From: JADYYB01 sp964402985
GTDB lineage: Bacteria > Pseudomonadota > Alphaproteobacteria > Rhizobiales > Kaistiaceae
NCBI GenBank assembly: GCA_964402985.1
Contig: CAYOET010000183.1
Span: forward strand, 1 to 17,733
DNA: 17,733 nucleotides
Direction: 5' to 3'
The notes beneath the pieces are model-generated. The model had not been told where the DNA came from and did not search any database. It saw only the letters and a program-made list of their open reading frames with translations. The position numbers and the translations under genes were made by a program. The stretch's first letter is position 1; each line of letters begins with the position of its first letter. This document shows positions 13,914 to 17,733 of the stretch, in pieces.

Positions 13914-14567
13914 TCAACCTCTCCGGACGATCCCGCCCCGCTCGGCGACCAGCGCGGCCATTGCCTCCACAGTGTCTCCGCCCTCGGCGGTCAACCCATC
14001 GACCACACCCGCGCGATCCATCTCCGCCTTGTTCTGGCTCACCTTCCACTTGCCAGCGCAGCGCGTCACCGGCATCTCGATCCCGACGATGCCCTTGAGC
14101 TGCGACACCGTGTAGTCGGTCGGCATGTCGGACATCACCCAAGGCTCGGCGCGGCCCTTCTCCATCTGGTCGGTGAGGTCGCCGAGCTGGCGCCGGAGCC
14201 ACGCCGCGTCGTCCATCGCGGTCGGCTTCCCCCACGCCTGCACGGTGACATAGTTCCAGGTCGGCACGACCCGCCCCGTCTCGCGCTTGGTCTGATACCA
14301 GGAGGGCGTCACGTAGTGCTGCGGCCCCTCGAACACGACCAGGCACTCCTCGATCGCGCCGAATTCTCTGAGGACCGGATTGCCGCGCGCGACATGCGCC
14401 CGCAGCGTTCCGAATGCGCTGCCCTCGCCCGGGTAGAGCGTGAACGGCATGTGAAACGCCATGAGCCCGCCCGGCCCGGCGGTGATCAGCCGCCCGAGCG
14501 GAACGCGGCGGATGATGTCGTGCTGAGCGTCGAGACTGTCGTCGCGAAAGGCAGGCTGCTGGTACAT
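13914..14567 (-). CDS. paiB: PaiB-type FMN-binding protein (transcriptional regulator-like)
   Basis: A 217-aa protein from the ATG at 14567 (AGGATTC upstream), giving MYQQPAFRDDS, the usual family start; codons further upstream (from 14600) are unlike relatives. Split-barrel flavin-binding motifs are visible: GRLITAGPGGLMAFHMPFTL (about 26-45), GTLRAHVARGNPVL (53-67), ECLVVFEGPQHYVTPSWY (74-92), VPTWNYVTVQAWG (101-113) and KGIVGIEMPVTRCAGKWKVSQNK (about 163-184). The Bacillus PaiB prototype influences degradative-enzyme and sporulation genes; in proteobacteria the role is mostly unknown and a flavin-linked redox function is possible. It transcribes toward repeat C and xseA. Confidence 0.88.
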   Translation of the reverse strand: MYQQPAFRDDSLDAQHDIIRRVPLGRLITAGPGGLMAFHMPFTLYPGEGSAFGTLRAHVARGNPVLREFGAIEECLVVFEGPQHYVTPSWYQTKRETGRVVPTWNYVTVQAWGKPTAMDDAAWLRRQLGDLTDQMEKGRAEPWVMSDMPTDYTVSQLKGIVGIEMPVTRCAGKWKVSQNKAEMDRAGVVDGLTAEGGDTVEAMAALVAERGGIVRRG

Positions 14568-14942
14568 GCTGAATCCTGTGTCGGCGGCGATTTTATCCAT
14601 TTCGCCAACCTCTTGGAACTCAAACCTCAACTTCGAATTCCTCGAGGATTCTACCCTCCCCTCGAGGGGGAGGGTCGGCGCGCGAAGCGCGACGGGGTGG
14701 GGTGGCCGAGCGGCGAGCGAGGAAGAATCCCGGTCTGACCTAGACGACAGCCTCCAAGCCTTTCGCAGCCTCGCTTGCCGCTCGGCGCCACCCCACCCCG
14801 ATCCTCGGCTGCGCCGAGGCTCGACCCTCCCCCTCAAGGGGAGGGTGGTAGGTCGCGAACCCTCCGGATCCCGAAGGTGCAAGGACCCACGTCACGTCCC
14901 GACTCCTTGCTCAATGCGCGCAGCAGGTCATAACCAGACCGC
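14568..14942. other. Divergent intergenic region, 375 bp, mostly repeat D
   Basis: This gap lies between the start of paiB (minus) and the start of rsmE (plus). About 200 bp are occupied by repeat D (14652-14851). The remaining flanks (14568-14651 and 14852-14942) must hold the promoters; I cannot name a -35/-10 pair with confidence, and no small gene is apparent. Confidence 0.5.
14652..14851. repeat. Composite palindromic repeat, copy D (different internal module)
   Basis: The ends are palindromes of the family: ACCCTCCCCTCGAGGGG... at 14653-14675 and ACCCTCCCCCTCAAGGGG at 14824 onward. Inside, a 30-nt arm (14693-14722, CGGGGTGGGGTGG...) is the near-perfect inverse complement of 14769-14800, with one mismatch and a 2-nt insertion. 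Small hairpins CGCGCGAAGCGCG and CTCGGCTGCGCCGAG flank these arms. The core differs from copies A and C but the termini are shared. Confidence 0.85.
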
Positions 14943-15686
14943 ATGACCGATCACGACTTCACCGCCACCCGCCTCTTCATCGACGCGCCCCTGTCGCCCG
15001 GCGCGACGGTCGCCCTCGATCGCGCCCAGTCCAACTACCTCCTCAACGTCCTTCGCCTCCGGGCCGGCGACGCCTTCCTCGTCTTCAACGGAAGCGACGG
15101 CGAATGGCGCGCGACTCTCGGCCAGGATGGCCGCAAGAGCGCGACCCTGACAGCGGAGACTCAAACCCGCCCGCAGCCGAAGGCCCCCGACCTCCACTAC
15201 CTCTTCGCCCCCCTCAAGCACGCCCGCCTCGATTACATGGTCCAGAAGGCGGTGGAGATGGGGGCAGGGCGCTTCCGCCCGGTGATCACGCAACACACCC
15301 AGGTGCACCGCCTCAACCTCGACCGCATGCGCGCCAACGCCGTCGAGGCCGCCGAGCAGTGCGGCATCCTCTCCATCCCCGGGATCGACGAGCCGCAGCC
15401 CCTGTCGACGGTCCTCAGCGGATGGGACCCCGCCCGCCCGCTGATCTTCGCCGACGAGGGCTCCGACAAGACCGACCCGATCGCGGCTCTGAACAAAGTG
15501 CCGCGCGGCCCGCTGGCGGTGCTCATCGGCCCCGAAGGCGGCTTCTCCGCCGCCGAACGCGCCGAACTCCGCGCCCTCCCGCATGTCGCGATCCTCCCCC
15601 TCGGCCCCAGAATCCTCCGCGCCGACACCGCGGCCGTAGCGGCTCTGGCGCTCGTCCAGTCGGTGTGCGGCGATTGGAGCCGCTAG
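14943..15686 (+). CDS. rsmE: 16S rRNA (uracil(1498)-N3)-methyltransferase
   Basis: A 247-aa protein, the normal length for RsmE, from the ATG at 14943. An N-terminal PUA-like domain is present (about 8-75: ATRLFIDAPL, SNYLLNVLRLRAGDAFLVFNGSDGEW). The C-terminal SPOUT domain shows LFAPLKHARLDYMVQKAVEMGAGRFRPVITQHT (88-119), AAEQCGILSIPGI (136-148), IGPEGGFSAAE (195-205) and LGPRILRADTAAVAAL (220-235), the knot that binds S-adenosylmethionine. The enzyme methylates N3 of U1498 in the 30S decoding region. It is followed 66 bp later by gshA in the same direction; these two may be co-transcribed. Confidence 0.95.
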   Translation: MTDHDFTATRLFIDAPLSPGATVALDRAQSNYLLNVLRLRAGDAFLVFNGSDGEWRATLGQDGRKSATLTAETQTRPQPKAPDLHYLFAPLKHARLDYMVQKAVEMGAGRFRPVITQHTQVHRLNLDRMRANAVEAAEQCGILSIPGIDEPQPLSTVLSGWDPARPLIFADEGSDKTDPIAALNKVPRGPLAVLIGPEGGFSAAERAELRALPHVAILPLGPRILRADTAAVAALALVQSVCGDWSR

Positions 15687-15727
15687 AGGCGGAGTGGATT
15701 TACCCCGACCGGAGGACTACATACGCG

Positions 15728-15745
15728 CCGCCATCCTCTTGGCGG
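15728..15745 (+). promoter_or_regulatory. Hairpin overlapping the gshA ribosome-binding site
   Basis: CCGCC (15728-15732) can pair with GGCGG (15741-15745) across an 8-nt loop. The right arm overlaps the first bases of the GGAG Shine-Dalgarno sequence (15744-15747) of gshA, so the stem could partly mask it. The stem is short; a regulatory role is only a suggestion. Confidence 0.25.
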
Positions 15746-15752
15746 AGCCCTC

Positions 15753-17120
15753 ATGTCAGTTGACGCCTTCGACGCGACCCCGGTCGAGACTCGGGACCAG
15801 CTGGTCGCGTTCATCGCGTCGGGCTCCAAGCCGAAAGACAAGTGGCGCGTAGGCACCGAGCACGAGAAGTTCGGCTTCCGCATCAGCGACCTCTCGCCCA
15901 TCCCCTATGACGGCCCGCGCGGCATCCGCCGCCTCCTCGAGTTGATGGAGGGCCTCCTCGGCTGGAAGCCGGTGATGGATGGCGACAATGTGATCGGCCT
16001 CTCCGACCCGGTCGGCGGCGGTGCCATCTCCCTCGAGCCTGGCGGGCAGTTCGAGCTCTCCGGCGCCCCCCTCGACAACATCCACCAGACCTGCCGCGAG
16101 GTGCATGCCCATCTCGCGCAGGTCCGCGAATGCGCCGACCCGCTCGGCATCGGCTTCCTCGGCCTCGGCTTCTCGCCCAAATGGACCCGCGCCGAGACGC
16201 CGATCATGCCGAAGTCCCGCTACGGCATCATGATGAAATACATGCCCAAGGTCGGCACGCTCGGCCTCGACATGATGTTCCGCACCTGTACCGTCCAGGC
16301 CAATCTCGACTACTCCGACGAGGCCGATATGCGCCGCAAGATGCGCGTCGGCCTGGCGCTCCAGCCGATCGTGACGGCGATGTTCGCCAACTCGCCCTTC
16401 ACCGAAGGCAAGCCCAACGGTTATCTCTCCTTCCGCGCCGAGATCTGGCGCCACACCGATCGCGATCGCACCGGCCTTCTCCCCTTCGCCTTCGAGGACA
16501 GTTTCAGTTTCGAGCGCTACGTCGACTGGGCGCTCGACGTGCCCATGTATTTCGTCAAGCGCGACGGCTACCGCGACGTCACCGGCGGTTCGTTCCGGGA
16601 CCTCATGGCCGGCAAACTGAAGCAGCTGCCCGGCGAGCGCGCGACCATCTCCGACTGGAACAACCACCTCAGCACGCTGTTCCCTGAAGTTCGGCTGAAG
16701 CGCTACATCGAGATGCGCGGCGCCGACGGCGGCCCATGGCGCAAGATCTGCGGCCTGCCGGCGCTGTGGACGGGCCTCCTCTACGACCAGGGCGTCCTCG
16801 ACGCCGCCTACGACATGGTCAAGGACTGGACCTACGAAGAGGTCGACGCGCTCCGCGCCGACGTGCCCACGCTGGCGATGAAGGCGAGCTTCCGCGGCCG
16901 CACCGTCCGCGACTTCGCCCGCGAGGTCGTGGCGCTGTCAGGCGAGGGCCTCCGCCGCCGCGCCCGCCTCAACGAGGGCGGCGCCGACGAGTCGGTGTTC
17001 CTGTCCTCGCTCGAGGAGATCGTGGCGAGCGGCGAGACCCCGGCCGAGCGCCTTCTCCGCGACTACGAGACGGAGTGGCACGGCAATACCGACGAGCTCT
17101 TCCGCCGCCGGGCGTACTGA
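15753..17120 (+). CDS. gshA: Glutamate-cysteine ligase (plant/alphaproteobacterial type)
   Basis: A 455-aa protein from the ATG at 15753, with GGAG 5 nt upstream. It joins L-glutamate and L-cysteine with ATP, the first step of glutathione synthesis. Family motifs include WRVGTEHEKFGF (31-42), SLEPGGQFELSG (93-104), GFLGLGFSPKWTR, MPKSRYGIMMKYMP, MMFRTCTVQANLDY, PIVTAMFANSPFTEGKPNGYLSFRAEIWRHTD, RDVTGGSFRDLMAG, DWNNHLSTLFPEVRLKRYIEMRGAD and PALWTGLLYD. Length and motifs match the GCS2/plant GSH1 class rather than E. coli GshA. It lies downstream of rsmE and upstream of a peroxiredoxin, which fits a thiol/peroxide-defence neighbourhood. Two hairpins follow its stop. Confidence 0.95.
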   Translation: MSVDAFDATPVETRDQLVAFIASGSKPKDKWRVGTEHEKFGFRISDLSPIPYDGPRGIRRLLELMEGLLGWKPVMDGDNVIGLSDPVGGGAISLEPGGQFELSGAPLDNIHQTCREVHAHLAQVRECADPLGIGFLGLGFSPKWTRAETPIMPKSRYGIMMKYMPKVGTLGLDMMFRTCTVQANLDYSDEADMRRKMRVGLALQPIVTAMFANSPFTEGKPNGYLSFRAEIWRHTDRDRTGLLPFAFEDSFSFERYVDWALDVPMYFVKRDGYRDVTGGSFRDLMAGKLKQLPGERATISDWNNHLSTLFPEVRLKRYIEMRGADGGPWRKICGLPALWTGLLYDQGVLDAAYDMVKDWTYEEVDALRADVPTLAMKASFRGRTVRDFAREVVALSGEGLRRRARLNEGGADESVFLSSLEEIVASGETPAERLLRDYETEWHGNTDELFRRRAY

Positions 17121-17128
17121 GCACCGGC

Positions 17129-17147
17129 GGCGCAATATCTTTGCGCC
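17129..17147 (+). terminator. Hairpin after gshA
   Basis: A perfect 7-bp stem GGCGCAA (17129-17135) and TTGCGCC (17141-17147) with a TATCT loop begins 9 bp after the gshA stop. It is followed by a second GC-only inverted repeat (CCGGCC/GGCCGG, 17151-17164) rather than a T run, so termination may be incomplete. Confidence 0.4.
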
Positions 17148-17175
17148 ATACCGGCCCCGGCCGGAACCAGCTTCC

Positions 17176-17206
17176 TTGTGAATGCCCGGCCCGGCGCCGA
17201 TATAGT
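17176..17206 (+). promoter_or_regulatory. Possible sigma70-type promoter of the peroxiredoxin gene
   Basis: TTGTGA (17176-17181) and TATAGT (17201-17206) could be -35 and -10 elements, but the 19-bp spacer is longer than ideal. A start a few bases further would leave a leader of about 20 nt before the GTG at 17235. The -10 word is the better half of the match. Confidence 0.4.
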
Positions 17207-17234
17207 GCCTGCCCACTTTCGGAAGGAGACCCCC

Positions 17235-17648
17235 GTGACGCTGCTCATTGGCGACGTGGTGCCCGACTTCGACGCCGACACCACCCAAGGCCGCATCAAT
17301 TTCTACAAGGAGATCGAGGGCCACTGGGCCATCCTGTTCTCCCACCCCGCCGACTTCACGCCGGTCTGCACCACCGAGCTCGGCTATACCGCGAAGCTTC
17401 AGCCCGAGTTCGCCAAGCGCGACGTCAAGGTCTTTGCCTTGTCGGTCGACCCGCTCGAAAGGCACAACAGCTGGTCGAACGACATCAAGGACGTCACCGG
17501 CTTTGCCCCGAACTACCCGATGATCGCCGACACCGACCGGCGCGTCTCGCGGCTCTACGGGATGATCCATCCCAACGCCGCCGACACCTCGACCGTGCGC
17601 TCGGTCTTCGTCATCGGCCCGGACAAGAAGGTCAAGATGAAGATGTAG
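17235..17648 (+). CDS. 1-Cys peroxiredoxin (Prx6/AhpC-TSA family), shortened by an in-frame stop
   Basis: The GTG at 17235 has GGAAGGAG at 6 nt and gives V/MTLLIGDVVPDFDADTTQG, the normal family start. This decides it over codons from 17178. The peroxidatic cysteine is Cys45 in HPADFTPVCTTELG, with the usual EFAKRDVKVFALSVDPLERHNSWSNDI and STVRSVFVIGPDKKVKMKM following. The enzyme reduces hydrogen and organic peroxides in the cytoplasm. Family members are about 210-220 aa; here a TAG at 17646 stops it at 137 aa. The frame continues with YPASEGRNYYDILSVVDSLQ, exactly as in intact relatives. Loss of the C-terminal dimer/active-site region would probably impair it. A real nonsense mutation or an error near the sequence end are both possible. 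Confidence 0.85.
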   Translation: MTLLIGDVVPDFDADTTQGRINFYKEIEGHWAILFSHPADFTPVCTTELGYTAKLQPEFAKRDVKVFALSVDPLERHNSWSNDIKDVTGFAPNYPMIADTDRRVSRLYGMIHPNAADTSTVRSVFVIGPDKKVKMKM

Positions 17649-17733
17649 TACCCGGCCTCAGAGGGCCGCAACTACTACGATATCCTGAGCGTCGTAGACT
17701 CGCTCCAGCTGACATCCAAGCACAGGGACTCGA
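17649..17733 (+). pseudogene. Read-on C-terminal part of the interrupted peroxiredoxin
   Basis: In the same frame after the TAG, the bases translate to YPASEGRNYYDIL, SVVDSLQLTSKH and RDS, then leave the window. This is the conserved Prx6 tail, so no frameshift is involved, only a stop codon. The codons TCA, GTA, ACA and AGG are unusual for this GC-rich stretch, which hints at relaxed selection or poor base quality at the end. Confidence 0.6.

Noticed and set aside
11997..14738. A 913-codon open plus-strand frame across CDF, xseA and paiB
   Set aside because: It is antisense to clear xseA and paiB genes, has Arg/His/Pro-rich composition typical of a GC-rich shadow frame, and has no domain motif.
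8727..14851. A CRISPR array, suggested by repeated palindromes
   Set aside because: The copies are kilobases apart, vary in internal content and have no regular spacers or cas genes.
13710..14851. Insertion sequence or transposon between xseA and rsmE
   Set aside because: No transposase frame or target-site duplication is visible; the inverted repeats belong to small extragenic palindromes around paiB.
15756..16667. A 303-codon minus-strand frame opposite gshA
   Set aside because: gshA is unmistakable on the plus strand; the reverse frame has a skewed composition and no ribosome site.

Overview
This is a GC-rich chromosomal stretch, almost certainly from an alphaproteobacterium. The proteins resemble Sphingomonadales/Hyphomicrobiales families (plant/proteobacterial-type glutamate-cysteine ligase, Rhodanese-ChrB protein, DUF3830, PaiB). 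A near-ideal CtrA box lies next to a GANTC site, and extragenic palindromes of the CCTCCCC...GGGGAGG type are scattered between genes. The order-level assignment is inference. Both ends cut into genes: a hydrolase at the left and a peroxiredoxin at the right.

Layout: (1) 1-1727, a divergent pair: a Zn-dependent M20 amidohydrolase of the allantoate/N-carbamoyl amino acid type (minus, C-terminus off the window) and a DUF3830 protein (plus). (2) 1766-3645, a tight minus-strand unit of three genes: a rhodanese-ChrB protein whose rhodanese half lacks its cysteine, a secreted jelly-roll/LamG-like protein and a small four-helix membrane protein. (3) 3964-4809, an exported Cys-rich protein with a glycine/alanine-rich hydrophobic core and a PAN-like C-terminus, closed by a strong intrinsic terminator. 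(4) 4912-5832, a di-heme cytochrome b without its usual molybdoenzyme partner. (5) 6171-7569, a proline-rich outer-membrane beta-barrel protein with a CtrA box and GANTC site upstream, then a Do-like serine protease. (6) 8872-11146, a secreted protein of unknown function, an STM3941-like membrane protein and a divergent GNAT acetyltransferase. (7) 11174-14567, minus-strand cation-diffusion-facilitator, exonuclease VII large subunit (xseA) and PaiB-like FMN-binding protein. (8) 14943-17733, plus-strand rsmE, gshA and a 1-Cys peroxiredoxin with an in-frame stop. The last two serve glutathione and peroxide defence.

Four copies or part-copies of a modular palindromic repeat sit between genes at about 8.8, 11.1, 13.8 and 14.75 kb. 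One supplies the last codons and stop of the acetyltransferase gene; another places a strong Shine-Dalgarno sequence just ahead of xseA. No tRNA, rRNA, CRISPR array, transposase, integrase or phage gene was seen. Most of the window is ordinary chromosomal housekeeping and envelope content. The least explained parts are the ChrB-like three-gene unit, the PAN-like exported protein, the CtrA-box promoter and the repeat family.
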